DNA of 56,596 nucleotides, taken from the NCBI GenBank assembly GCA_027577415.1, contig JANBQS010000026.1:1-56596 (forward strand). Direction: 5' to 3'. The notes below the pieces were generated by a model. The model was not told the origin of the DNA. It did not search any database and was given only the letters and a program-made list of their open reading frames with translations. Within the stretch, counting starts at the first letter, position 1, and every line of letters begins with the position of its first letter. Positions 26,960 to 37,956 of the stretch are shown here, piece by piece. The position numbers and the translations under genes are program-made. Source of the DNA: Coemansia sp. RSA 922. Its lineage: Eukaryota; Kickxellomycota; Kickxellomycetes; Kickxellales; Kickxellaceae.

Positions 26960-28570
26960 TTGTATGTAGTAAATGAGAAAAAGAAACCATTTGGAGGAAT
27001 TAGCAACGACAAGCGCAATTTAAAGGCATTGCTGCCTGTATGCCTTAATTGGCGACAGGCTGCCCTTGAGTACCTTTGGAATGAGGCAAATATTAATATA
27101 AATGCCAAATCAACTGGAGTGTACCTTGCACGCCCTCCATGGGTCAAAGAGAATGTGTTGTCTCGGAATATGGTAAACATGGTCCGAGAGCTTTGCATAT
27201 TTGTCAACTTGTCTGGAATTGTACATGGAACTGCTCACAAGTGTCTTGTCAAGTACTTGGGAGACACAAAATGCTTTCCTTCAGCACACAAACTAGTTGT
27301 TACAGTTAACTATGTTAGGAGTGAGCTCTTTAAGGATGTTGTTATTGACAATATTCTTGATTTTGCGGATTATCTAAAGTCGCTGGCTCCAGCAGCAAAA
27401 ACCACGGAGGTTATGTGTGCTACTAAATCAGCAAAAAGAGACTACTTTGATAAAAACAGTGCAGACTTGGATGAAGACAGCTTTGGAATATTTGTCAAAT
27501 CATTATATGATGGTAGCAAACGCGTAGGGCTGGACTTGGGATATGCTTGGCTTTTTCAATCATCAACTATTGACTGCATTCCGCAATTATCGCGGTTAAA
27601 TCTATTTTGCCTTAGCACCCAAATCGTAGGCATGGGATTGGTGCACAAGTCAGCCAAGACTCTCCAACATCTCCAGATTGAAATACACAATCCAAGCTTG
27701 CTATTTTATGATGTCAATGACAATGAGGTTGTCTATCCAGCAATGCAAAACCTTAGTATAAATTACAGTTTACGTGATATCCACGGCGTAAGGCCGGTTT
27801 CAACTGAATATATACCTCTTCCCATACTGAGGAGCTTGAGTATGGACTTGCAGTATACTTTTGATAGCGATGTATTGTTCCGTGGAAACAGTACTACCTT
27901 GGAGTATCTGCATATTACAATAGACAATCATTTTCTGGAGATGTGTAATGAAAGCCGTGTATTCGAAAACAAGCACAAGGCCCTGCGACACGTCATACTT
28001 CGTCCAGACAGTGGTGAGGATGAACTTCACCTTGTATCTCAAGACGATATGAACAAACTTTTAAACAATCTAGTGAGTAATGCCAAGAGATTGGTAGTAT
28101 CATCTATAATATGGTTACACAAGGTTATTGTAGCGGTGCAACATGGACAAGGATTCCAGAACATCAGAGTATTAGAAACGACGTTTAAGGAAATGTCACT
28201 TTCGTATGTGCTATGCATTTTGCAGGCACTTCCGGCCATTACCAGACTTAGGAGTGGAATCAATGGAGTGGGTCATACATTGGTACAGTTGGAAAATGAC
28301 GACTTGCCTGACCACATTGTTTCCATTTATTGCGATGTGGGAAGCAAGCTAGAAGTCTGGGAGATGACCTCCTTCGATAGTCGTTACGAAACGGATACTA
28401 TTGACTATATCTTGCTTTTGGCACTGGTGTGTCCTAATTTGCGTCGTGTGGAGCTCGTACCTAAATCTGTTCCTGACTATCGCAACAAGATTACGGAGGC
28501 ACTTGAGAGTGATCCATATAGCAAGTATGCGTCGCAGCTCAGTCATGTTTGTGATATCATTTACGAGTAA
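26960..28570 (+). CDS. F-box-like/leucine-rich family protein, divergent, 5' end incomplete (about 536 codons)
   Basis: The long intact frame has family landmarks: LKALLPVCLNWRQAALEYLW (second half of the F-box-like region), FDSDVLFRGNSTTLEYLHI near codon 300, ILLLALVCPNLRRVEL, and the end DPYSKYASQLSHVCDIIYE. However, the frame opens at a TTG after a TAA, and the first in-frame ATG is codon 71, beyond the conserved N-terminal block. The first F-box helix (LP..VV..I) is absent from every upstream frame I read. It is either 5'-truncated or has an exon I cannot find. Codons are AT-richer than those of other members. Confidence 0.65.
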   Translation: MYVVNEKKKPFGGISNDKRNLKALLPVCLNWRQAALEYLWNEANININAKSTGVYLARPPWVKENVLSRNMVNMVRELCIFVNLSGIVHGTAHKCLVKYLGDTKCFPSAHKLVVTVNYVRSELFKDVVIDNILDFADYLKSLAPAAKTTEVMCATKSAKRDYFDKNSADLDEDSFGIFVKSLYDGSKRVGLDLGYAWLFQSSTIDCIPQLSRLNLFCLSTQIVGMGLVHKSAKTLQHLQIEIHNPSLLFYDVNDNEVVYPAMQNLSINYSLRDIHGVRPVSTEYIPLPILRSLSMDLQYTFDSDVLFRGNSTTLEYLHITIDNHFLEMCNESRVFENKHKALRHVILRPDSGEDELHLVSQDDMNKLLNNLVSNAKRLVVSSIIWLHKVIVAVQHGQGFQNIRVLETTFKEMSLSYVLCILQALPAITRLRSGINGVGHTLVQLENDDLPDHIVSIYCDVGSKLEVWEMTSFDSRYETDTIDYILLLALVCPNLRRVELVPKSVPDYRNKITEALESDPYSKYASQLSHVCDIIYE

Positions 28571-28647
28571 TGCCGTAGCTATTTATTTTCTATGTAATCT
28601 TTTAATTACATTCTTATTCAATACATTTATGACTCATTTCCTTACAA

Positions 28648-30095
28648 TTACAAGGATTGGACTCTGAGACACTGCAGACGATCGATATGCTCTGGGCCGA
28701 TATTGGTGTCTACAATTGCAAGGATGCTCTTGTTGATGCCATCTACAGACTGGACATTGAATCGAAGTGTGTCCAATGCAGGTAAACAGCTGATAAGTCC
28801 GATGAGCATACCCTGATAATGATTCAGCTCTGGTGCCATCAAGCGCTTCCACATTAAAGTATAGTTCTGGACACAATAACCAGAAAAGTACCACTGTCCA
28901 TAAACCTTCAAAACACAAAGTGACATGAGAGGGATCAAAGTCCACATACGATTAGCACAGTGGTACTTGTCAGCGTGCTTGGGCACGTTAAATATTGGCT
29001 CACTGACAATAGCACACACGGCCAATGTATGTAGGTTAGGAAAGAGTCATAACAAATGTTCTACGTCATGCTGGTTATACTCGCCATCCAAGGTCAATGA
29101 GATCAGGCTGTCAGAAAACGAAGGATTTGCAAGTCGGAGTTGCAAGTTCCTACATAGCTTTATGACCAGGGACAAGTGCTGAAGCTCTGGACTGACAGTA
29201 GAAAGCACTGTCAACAAATCCTTAGCAAATTGCTTACTCTCGTTACTATCCATATTGTGCGAAAACGGAATGCTGAGACTACGCAAGAATCAGAATTTGG
29301 ACAGATCCCAGCCATTAGGACTATTGAAACACTGATTGCTGAGCACTAACGAGAAGATGGGGCTGTCCACAAACATATCCAAATAATACATGGCTTTTTG
29401 TTCACGTAATTCAAGCCTCATTAGCACAGGAAATTTTGGCTTGTTCTTTATTGTCAACAATCATGTCGTCGTTATTGATATCTAGTGGATGACCAATGAC
29501 AATGTGAACAGTGTGACAGAACAGTGACAATGCAACCACATGTCACTCTCGGTTAATGGTGGCTACTCGCTAAAGGCGGCACAAGTGCACTAGCAGTTGG
29601 TTGGACAAGCAGTCTGAGCCCAGAACTGGCGATAGATAGTTAAACACCAACTGCAGAATATTGTTGTTACTCGAATCTGTAGCCGGAATATCGCTGCTTT
29701 ATGAAACGACCACCGTAACCCGCTCTCTACACTCTAACGTAGTCTGTCTCCACTGTAGTCGTATCGGCTCTTTTTGTTTCCACTCCAACTCCCGCTCTCA
29801 CATATGCCGTCGCTTTGCAGCTTCTATTTTCTCTTTCTCTTCTCGTATATGCCTCAGTTTAGCCTCCTGCTTCTTTTACTCCTCAAGTTCCTGTATCCAC
29901 TTTTGGCGCAGCTGAAGGGTTTTCTTTTTGGTCTTCATCTTGTCCCACTGCTGCAGCCACTGTTGAATATTCTTGGGTGACTCTAGACTATTGCTCCTTT
30001 AGTAGCATATTCCTCCAATATTGTAGTCTCCACTTCTCTCGTGTCAAGTCCAGTAGTTGTGGCGGCGACTGCTGCTGGTCGTTAGGCAAGTCCAT
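28648..30095 (-). pseudogene. decayed F-box-like gene with N-terminal coiled coil
   Basis: Minus-strand translation from an ATG at 30095 (MDLPNDQQQSPPQLLDLTRE) runs into a charged helical stretch (KEKIEAAKRRHM, RQKWIQELEE). It then enters an F-box-like region (NNNILQLVFNYLSPVLG, then HVVALSLFCHTVHIVIGHPL) and leucine-rich sequence (SPELQHLSLVIKLCRNLQLR, LISCLPALDTLRFNVQSVDG). In-frame stops occur at 29876, 29798, 29699, 29570, 29543, 29290 and 29047, and the frame shifts near 29990 and 29440. Only a decayed gene explains coding-like sequence across these breaks. Confidence 0.75.
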
Positions 30096-30863
30096 GATTT
30101 ATAAATTGAGAAGCAAGCGCAATATAAAATAAAATTTGAATTAGCGAGAGAGCAAGAATGAGAACGCTTCGACTTGTAAACACCAAATGCAGATTTAGAC
30201 TGAATCGATGTGTGACATCACTAGTGTATCCAACTCCACTAATAATATAAAATAGCCAACATGCCTCAAGTGTGGGTGCAAGGGATATAAAAGCCAAAAG
30301 CTATATATTTGTTTCCAATGACTCTCCACGCAAGCTATTTATTAAAGCAATTCAAATGTTTGTAGCAGGATGATTGTCTGGTAAATCTTAGCTCTATTTA
30401 CATAAAAGGATATTTAATACTCTATTTCTCTATTCAAAGTGAAAGACGAGACTTTACGATTTAGACAGCACTCAAACCCCATGTTTTTTCAGGAGTATGG
30501 AACCGATGGGAAGAGGCATCCACATGACCACCAAAGTTCCGCCAAGAAGATTCTACCGCCCATTGTTCCCAAGAGGCAGGGTTTCATTTTGTTCTGTTGT
30601 CTGTCCCCCACACGCACGGCTATTGCTAAGCCACCCTTGCCCCAACCGGCATCTCCATGCGTGATCTGCACACAAAACCGCTACCCGTCATACTCATGAC
30701 GCAATGTGAGAGATACCTTTCTTCCATCGTGTTCTGGCGCCACAGCCACACCAGCAGAAGCAGGGGTATTTAGACGAGCTGTGCCCTCTCTTTTTTTGCC
30801 ATTCTTTTTTTACCCTCTTCACTCTTCGTTAGCATATCTCATTTTTCTATTGATTATATCAAA
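30096..30863. other. intergenic region
   Basis: 768 bp between the decayed gene and the 393-aa gene. Short ORFs on both strands (up to 86 codons) have no coding character. No repeat or RNA gene seen. Confidence 0.5.
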
Positions 30864-32045
30864 ATGGATATCGCATTTCTTCTATCCTACTCTTTTTGGC
30901 TTGTTGTGTTCTTCTTCGTGGAGGTCACCAAACTCCTCTTCAAGGCCCTTTTCACACAGTGTGCGTATGTCCTTCGTCCAGGCATACACTTCATTGCACG
31001 CTGTGTTAAGCCAGTTTGGCTCTTTGTTTACTTGAGCCTTATTGCGTGCGAGTTTAGATGCAAGTGCTGCTGGCGTCCGATCGACAACGCCATCAGACGG
31101 GATGAGGTACTCGTCAGTGATGCAACGCGCAGGGCGCCGGAGGATGACTTCTGGCGGCATAGAGTGGAATCCGGCTATTGGCAGCCTAGGGATAAAGAAC
31201 TAGGTCAAGTCAATAACAGCGCGTGGACAACATCTGGCTGGCGAAACCTCAGGCGCAGAAGCTTTGCCTCGCAGGACAAGATGGAAAACCCCTTCCTCAA
31301 GTATTGCGCGAATAACAGGCAGCCCGACCAAGCAAGCGACTCTCGTGGCGCCAAATATCAGCACCAACTGCCCGCCGATCACTTTTTCGCCTCAGCTTCA
31401 GCGCGAGCCAGACATTTCAACTGGAAGACTAGTGACAGCAGCGGCTACAGCGACATCTACAAGCGTCAAGCCCCTCCCGCGCCTGTGATAGACGGAAGGA
31501 TCAATATGCACGACGTGGCAAACGCCAACGCTGAACCCAACCCGCATGGCACAGTGCACTATCTCGCCAAGGATGACGTCGGCGACAGTATCTACGCCCC
31601 GTATTTCAAGGCAATGATCGACAGGCACACGACTGACGTTAGCCCCTATCGACCAAGGTGTGCTCCCCTTGTGCTGCGCCAAACGTTTTCCTCTGCTTAT
31701 GATCCGCAGCTCGACTACATTTTCTGCGACGAAGAGGGCGCACGCCCAGCGAATTGGATCATCCGGGAGACTATGGAACAGCGAGATGCCCGGACTCGCA
31801 TGCCCTACACTGAGGCCAGGCAGGACAACGAACGCACATGGCTCGCTGCTCAGTTTCTCTCTGGCGGCAATAGTGCCACAAGCGCTGGCAACAATCCCCC
31901 TCCCAGTGTCGAGGTTAAAAGTGTCGCCGACGAGAACGCCTCGGCCGCATTCCTCGCTCGGCAACAAGCCAAGGCAGAGTCCATTGCTCGCAGTCAGCGC
32001 CGCAGCTACCAACGGTCGTCCCGTCTCTCCAAGAGTGCATTTTAG
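30864..32045 (+). CDS. uncharacterised protein with N-terminal membrane segment (393 aa)
   Basis: Not recognised. The N-terminus MDIAFLLSYSFWLVVFFFVE is a strong hydrophobic segment, and a second follows (WLFVYLSLIACEF near 53-65), then a cysteine cluster CKCCW. The rest is soluble, basic and polar, with a KAMIDRHTTDVSPYRPR stretch near 255 and an alanine/serine/glutamine-rich tail ending SRLSKSAF. Probably anchored by its N-terminus with a cytosolic body. The TAG stop is followed directly by CTA, and the same frame stays open for another 113 codons (32046-32384). Codons are GC-richer than the flanking DNA. Confidence 0.75.
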   Translation: MDIAFLLSYSFWLVVFFFVEVTKLLFKALFTQCAYVLRPGIHFIARCVKPVWLFVYLSLIACEFRCKCCWRPIDNAIRRDEVLVSDATRRAPEDDFWRHRVESGYWQPRDKELGQVNNSAWTTSGWRNLRRRSFASQDKMENPFLKYCANNRQPDQASDSRGAKYQHQLPADHFFASASARARHFNWKTSDSSGYSDIYKRQAPPAPVIDGRINMHDVANANAEPNPHGTVHYLAKDDVGDSIYAPYFKAMIDRHTTDVSPYRPRCAPLVLRQTFSSAYDPQLDYIFCDEEGARPANWIIRETMEQRDARTRMPYTEARQDNERTWLAAQFLSGGNSATSAGNNPPPSVEVKSVADENASAAFLARQQAKAESIARSQRRSYQRSSRLSKSAF

Positions 32046-32387
32046 CTAGCGCACAGCCTCGATGGCGAGCAGCCGGTCTTCCTGCGCGCTATTGGAAACA
32101 AAAAGAACACTTCTTATCGGACTAAACAAGATCGCTGCCGAGAGCTAGTATCCCACCGGTCAGGGTGCTACAGGGAGGACGACATACTCGACCTTACTCA
32201 CCCTCTGCTATCGAAAGCTCGGCGCGCAAGTAAGCAAATTCACTTTCACTCACTCTTCATTTTTATTAGTACTTTTTCTCCTGTATTCTCAACAAGCTCA
32301 AGCATACCTATACACAAACAGCACAAAAGTAAGTCGAATAGAGTTGAATTTGTTGATGAGCAAAATAAATTGACAAAAATAAAATAA
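32046..32387 (+). other. 113-codon in-frame extension after the TAG of the 393-aa gene
   Basis: Reading on in the same frame past TAG at 32043-32045 gives LAHSLDGEQPVFLRAIGNKK, later CRELVSHRSGCYREDDILDL and HPLLSKARRASK, with the next stop (TAA) at 32385. The first 60 codons look coding; the last 50 are T-rich. A GTAAGC at 32230-32235 could be a splice donor ending the coding part. Options: stop readthrough (TAG CTA G context), a recently acquired nonsense change, or an unrecognised exon. Confidence 0.4.
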
Positions 32388-33228
32388 AATTGAGAACCAG
32401 AATGCACATGCTGACGAGTTTTATTCATGCGAAGCTTTTTGTGTACTATTTGCGATCGAGTTACGAGATCAAGGCAGCGCTTGTTGATTCCAGTCGTCTC
32501 GCGTGGTTCTCACATTTACGAGTATTGGTAGCCAACAGCCGATCCACCGAGCAGCTTTAATGTGTCCATAGGGATTTTGCCTCATCCTCGACCTGGGATC
32601 CGCAAGAGCGAGTGTAATGACACCACTACTAAGCTTGCCCCTGTCAATTATCCACCAGCCACTTGTTTACAGTTGACACTCCGACAATAAAAGTGAGAAA
32701 ATATAATACCAACTCGCAGATAATATCATTGATCTGTCCCAGCAGACCAAGCTGAGGCAGCCCTGTCTCGCTCAAATTGCATTCAACGGCGTAAAGCAAT
32801 TGGTGGTTTCTTGTCTACCGCCTACTCGCACACTTCAAAAGCAAAATAAAAAAAGCTCGAGCACATAAGATTTGGAATTGTTTGCATCCTCGGGCACGGC
32901 CGAGCAAGCAACCTCTCCTATGGATATCCAAACGCACTTTAGAGGCACGAATCCACCTTCTAGCGTAGATCATAGACAGCGCAAGCAGCCACTGGCGCGC
33001 CTTCACAGACAAACATACACACAAGCCCCGAGGAAGACTTGGTTGGCGACAAAAGGCTGCTTTAAAATTTAAAAGAACCCCTTTAACGGTATGTTGCTTT
33101 GGGGAAAGGTCTTTGAGCAAAAGTCCTTTGCGCATGAAATTTGTTTAAAGTACTGACCAAAATCATCTACGCAGTGCTCAGACAGCTTTCTCTCCACAAT
33201 TATTTTATTTTTGCTCCACTCTCTAACA
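32388..33228. other. intergenic region upstream of the M16 protease gene
   Basis: 840 bp without a credible gene. A 106-codon minus-strand ORF at 32815-33135 lacks coding character. AT-rich leader precedes the protease start. Confidence 0.45.
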
Positions 33229-36200
33229 ATGCTGCGACCGCTACATTATGCTCTGCTTGCCGTGTTTTGCACTGTAAGCTATTTTCTGGCCCGTACCAGC
33301 CAAGAAAATCGTCCAACGCCTCAGCTTCTTCCTATTGAAGTTCTCAACAACTACAAGCTCGCTGACTGGAGAACTGGCTTTGAATCCAAGCTAACAGTCG
33401 AGTCGTCATTGCCGTACAAAGAGTACACTGGTCCCATCGAAAAGTCGGGCAATGACCAGCGCCAGTACAGGCTTATTCGTCTACCAAATAACCTCACTGC
33501 GCTGTGTGTTCAAGACCTAGATGCCAAGGAAGCCGCCGCCTCACTTAGCGTTAATGTCGGCTCAAATGCCAACCCAGCCGAGTTCCCAGGTCTGGCGCAC
33601 TTCCTTGAGCACATGTTGTTTCTGGTAAGTACTGCCTATTGAGTGTGCTGCACTTAAGGTATATTTTATACTAACTAACCTTTGCAATTAATGCTTATAT
33701 ATTATGTAGGGTACAGAAAAGTATCCCAAGGAAGGAGAATACCAAGCGTATCTTTCAAGAAACTCGGGCAGCTACAATGCTTATACATACTTTTATGAAA
33801 CCGACTACTTCTTCTCAGTGTTCAATGATGCCTTGGAAGGTGCACTTGACCGGCTTTCTCAGTTCTTTATTTCACCACTATTTAATGCTGACTGTGTAGA
33901 CCGCGAGCTAAAGGCAGTCGACTCTGAGCACAAGGGAAATTTGCAATCCGACCTTCACCGCTTCTACCATCTCATGAGTAGCGTTTCTAACCCTAAGCAC
34001 CCTTATTCCTGGTTTTCAACAGGAAACACGGAGACGCTGAAGGGCACTGCCGAGGAACTGGGTTTGGACTTGCGCGAGGAGCTGATAAAGTTCTACCACA
34101 ACTACTACTCGGCAGACATCATGCATTTAGTGGTGGTTGGCAACCACAGCTTGGATGTGCTATCCGAGTGGGTAACGTCAAAATTCTCTGACATTGAAAG
34201 CAAGGGAAATACTAGACCTGTGGTTGACTTCCACCCCATTGGCAAGGCCGAGTTAGGAAAAGTTATTCACTACAAGACCGTTCGTGAAAAATACGAACTC
34301 AAGCTGCAGTTTGCTCTTCCAGAACTAAAGTCAGTAAATAGTGCAAAGCCATTTGCTTATATCAACGCTCTACTTGGTCACAAGGAGCCAGGATCGATTT
34401 ACTCGGTGTTGCGCGAGAATGGTTGGGCCACTGATATCTCAGGCTATTCCAGTAGCACTTTCTATGACGGCTTTAGCACCTATGATATTAGTGTTACTGC
34501 CACACCCGAAGGCCTGGAGAACTACGAAGCTGTTGTGAGTGTCATATTTGGATACATAAAGATGCTAGTTGAGAGCGGTCCTCAAGAGTGGTACTTCAAA
34601 GAGCTATCTCTAGTTAGCAAAGCTAGGTTTGCTTTCAAGGATAAAGAGGATGCCATGAGCTATGCCCTCGGACTTTCAGGTGAAGGACGTAATCAGTATG
34701 TACCACCACAGCACATACTGTCGCAAAACTATTTATCTCGCGGATATGATGCCGACATCATTTCAAAGTGCCTAAGCTACCTCAACCCCAGTAACTACCG
34801 CCTGTTTATTGGTGCGCAGGAGCACAAGGCTGTGGAGTGCAAGCTTGAGGAAAAGTACTACGGAGTTCTCTACAATGTTGCCGAGCTGCCTTCACATATG
34901 ACTTCTAATGTAAAGTGCAGCCCAAGCATTGCAAAGATGCTACACTTACCTGGCCGCAATATCTATTTGCCCGATAGCCTGTCTGTTACCAAACCAGCCA
35001 CAATTGCCGATCCGCCTGCGTTGGAGCCTGTGCTACTCAGGAAGAATGACAAGATTGAAGTCTGGTTTAAGCAAGATGACCAGTTCTTTACACCCCATGG
35101 ACGCATTGGCCTAGCCATCAGCTCCGAATATGTGGACAATTCCCCACTCAACCACTTGCTGTCAACTCTACTTTGCAAGATAATATCGGCCGAACTACAA
35201 GAGCAGCTGTTTAGCGCTTCGATGGCCAGCAGTTACTTTAATATGAATCCAAGAGGAGGCCGTATTAACGTTGGAGTATCTGGGTTAAGCAATGGACTAC
35301 CAAATTTGCTAAAAACGGCACTGCGAAAGATAAAGACCTTCAAAGTTGATACCCAACAGTTTTCTATTTACCTGGCGGAGGTTGAGCGGATGATACAGAA
35401 CCGAAGACAGAACGGCCCTACCTCACAGCTTTTCAGACAGCTGGACAATCTCAATATGGTTCCTGCATTTGACCAAGACATGCTGGAAGGAGCACTAAAG
35501 GATATAACTCTAGATGGGCTTCAGAAACATATTGTGTTGCTATTTAGCAAAGCCTATGTGAAGATGCTCGTGTCTGGAAACTATAACCAGTCGGTGGCAC
35601 TCGACACCAGCAATCAGGTACTTGACCTTTTGCAACTCCAGCCTGTTTCTAGACCTTCAATTAATTCTGGTCGCATACTTGACATTGAGCCTGGTTACTA
35701 TGTCCAAAATGTTCCAATTAGCGACCAGAAGTGTTTGAACAGTGCTGTGATATGCACGTTTTATTGCGGATCTGTAGGTAATACTAGAGATGTAGTCACA
35801 CTTCGAGTATTGGAGAATTTAGTTCACAACTCATTTTTTGCACAGTTGAGGACTTCTGAGCAGCTAGGTTACAGAGTCTGGGCAGGATCAGATTCCTACA
35901 AGGAAGGGAGAGATATGCTTTTGTTTGCATTGGAGGGTGAGAGCAATCCGATATATGTAACTCAGCGTATTAACGAGTTTATTCGCCAATATCGGCAGAA
36001 ATTGCAGGACTTGACAGCAGATGAGTTTGAATCGTCAATTCAGTCACTGATCAGCCTGAAACAAGAGAAACTAAAGTCGATAAACGAAGAGTTTGGTGAA
36101 CTGTGGACTCATATCAAGTCCGGTAAGTACAGCTTTGACAAAGAGAATAAGGACGTTGAGCACCTCAAGCAGCTGAGAAAGGATGATTTGCTTGCATTCT

Positions 36201-36787
36201 GGGACAAGTATGTAAACAAAGACACCGCGCAAGGCTATACCCGACTTGACATGCAAATGTCATCCGCCAAGATCTGGCAGCCAACAGCAAAAGAGTTTGA
36301 AATGTACCCAGGTACAATTCTTGCCCTGTACGGATCCTTGCGCACTGAAGGTTACACGGGTCTGAGCATTGCGGATGTTCAGTCCTTTGTATCATCAGCT
36401 GATGCATCAAGCACCATTGAGTCGCTGCTTGCTGAATTAAGCGCGCTTTATGTGACCAAGCAGACACCATCTGTGTCCAATGAGACAGCTGAAGCATTAG
36501 ATACCACTGTTGTCAATGTAGAAGCCCCTGGAATTGTATTTGAGAGTTTGTCAAAGATTGCATCTGCCTTGCAAATGGCTATTAGCAGCGCTGACGAGGC
36601 ACCTAAATATGCAACGCTCAGCAAGACAAACTTTGCCAACATTGACATGAAGCAATCGCCAGAGGGAATTTGGCTTATTAACGACTATAAGCGATTCCAG
36701 CATACTCAGGCGCTCCATGGAATATCAGTTCCCTCGCGCAAGCTTGTTCCACTCATCACAGACTCAGATCAGGCGGATAACAATTAG
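33229..36787 (+). CDS. M16 metalloprotease, insulysin/Ste23-like, with N-terminal signal anchor (1157 aa, one intron)
   Basis: Zinc peptidase of the insulin-degrading-enzyme type. Exon 1 is 33229-33624 and exon 2 is 33710-36787. The 85-nt intron has GTAAGT, a CTAACTAAC branch site at 33671-33679 and TAG. The catalytic inverted zinc motif HFLEH is at residues 124-128, just before the splice. After the join come GTEKYPKEGEYQAYLSRNSG and NAYTYFYETDYFF, the classic M16A core; RELKAVDSEHKGNL supplies the third ligand region. The tail contains LRTSEQLGYRVWAG, also typical. Unusual is the hydrophobic start MLRPLHYALLAVFCTVSYFL, suggesting a membrane anchor or secretory entry, whereas Ste23/IDE is mostly cytosolic. 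Confidence 0.95.
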
Positions 36788-36983
36788 AACTTGGATTAGT
36801 TTTCTTGTCTACGTAGTTGATTTGCATAGTTTTTTTTACCATTCATTGTTTTAGCAATATGATACTCTATCACTTAGTTTAGAAATGTATAGACGACTTT
36901 AGTTTTGTCGGATGTATAGGCAACTCCAGAGTTATTTATATATTTTTTGTTTAGTGGAATTTTGCCTCAAAAGTCTTTGGTTG

Positions 36984-37310
36984 CTATGTCGACCATTGTC
37001 CAGCCAGGGTAGCTACATTTTCCACTTTTCCGACAAGAATATGTTTGCAACCACTGATGATATCTGGGTTATATTCGTTTAAATTACCAATCCACTGAAA
37101 GGCGTCGTTATACTGATAGCGGATAAGATCTCCAATACCGTTAAACCCTTCCGGAGGGTCATAACAACGCTCTTCTTCAAGCAACTTGGCTAGGTTTGGT
37201 ACATCTTTACGATTAAAAGCAAAAGATGCTTTTCTAAAGCCGCCCTCTCCTATGTAACCGATAATAATTCTTTGCGGATTAGAAAAGTCGCCGGCTGTAA
37301 TGCGTAGCAT
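36984..37310 (-). CDS. small uncharacterised protein, family B copy 2 (108 aa)
   Basis: Paralog of 4619-5053. MLRITAGDFSNPQRIIIGYI is followed by a helix (VPNLAKLLEEER), then IGDLIRYQYNDAFQWIGNLN and SGCKHILVGKVENV. It is shorter than copy 1 by about 36 residues at the C-terminus. The start at 37310 is set by alignment with copy 1 and by the TATA box 100 nt upstream; the longer ORF (to 37445) would begin upstream of the TATA box. Its 3' end faces the protease gene 3' end, about 200 bp apart. The 580 bp upstream, to 37890, hold the duplicated promoter and nothing else that I see. Confidence 0.7.
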   Translation of the reverse strand: MLRITAGDFSNPQRIIIGYIGEGGFRKASFAFNRKDVPNLAKLLEEERCYDPPEGFNGIGDLIRYQYNDAFQWIGNLNEYNPDIISGCKHILVGKVENVATLAGQWST

Positions 37311-37409
37311 TTCGGCAATCGACTTGTAGTGGCGTAGTAATGATGACGTAAGGAGGAATCTGAATGGTGCTTTTCTCCAAGCAACAAAAAAAGGCTGGTT
37401 CCCAGTGGG

Positions 37410-37420
37410 CTTTATATATC
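37410..37420 (-). promoter_or_regulatory. TATA box of family B copy 2
   Basis: Minus-strand GGATATATAAAGCCCACTGG about 100 nt before the ATG at 37310. It matches the copy 1 promoter, including the GCCCACT block after the TATA. Confidence 0.6.
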
Positions 37421-37890
37421 CGCCATTGGCAGAAAAATGAGCCACATTTTAGTCCCCCCTTCAATTTGAGACAGTCTTCCCCAAAACTACGCAAGCTAAG
37501 AAAAAGTCCGCATAGCCTTAAAAAGGCTGTTTAAGATGTGGCTTGGATGGTCTAATTTAATGGTTTTGCCTGATTGGCTAGATCCAGACGACGCTGATCA
37601 CCGACGCCCACATGAGTGGGCAAACAACAACCTCACAAATAAAATGTTGACCATTGTTTTATACATTTGATTAGGATTTGTCGCTCTACGCGTTTATCTG
37701 TCACTACATACATTTTGCTTTACGTATCAACCTATACGGTTTCTGAGAGGTTTATTGAAAATAATACTCTGAATTGGAGTTTTAGGGAATATAATGTAGT
37801 CCTAATAAAGTGAATTTACATAAAGTGCTCACAGTGTTTGTTATTTAAAAGGTAATACAAGTAATTATAATCAACGCTCATTTATGTTGT

Positions 37891-37956
37891 TTACCAAAAA
37901 GCGACATCAAGTAGTTTGTTAAGTTGGGATGCATATTTGCTATATGGACCACTTGT
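37891..37956 (-). pseudogene. 3'-end remnant of a divergent F-box-like gene
   Basis: The last 20 codons read GPYSKYASQLNKLLDVAFW and a stop. This matches the C-terminus of the gene at 26960-28570 (DPYSKYASQLSHVCDIIYE). The match ends abruptly at a GC-rich segment, so only the gene's tail remains. Confidence 0.65.

Noticed and set aside
29661..29980. Plus-strand ORFs rich in Ser/Phe/Leu
   Set aside because: They are the reverse of the lysine/glutamate-rich coiled coil of the minus-strand pseudogene.
31398..32012. 204-codon minus-strand ORF opposite the 393-aa gene
   Set aside because: No domain and lies fully inside the plus-strand frame, which has the better start context and codon pattern.
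32815..33135. 106-codon minus-strand ORF and faint resemblance to the family C upstream region (GTGTGTATGTTTGTCTGT)
   Set aside because: Similarity is limited to a simple GT-rich stretch; no TATA box or coding similarity follows.
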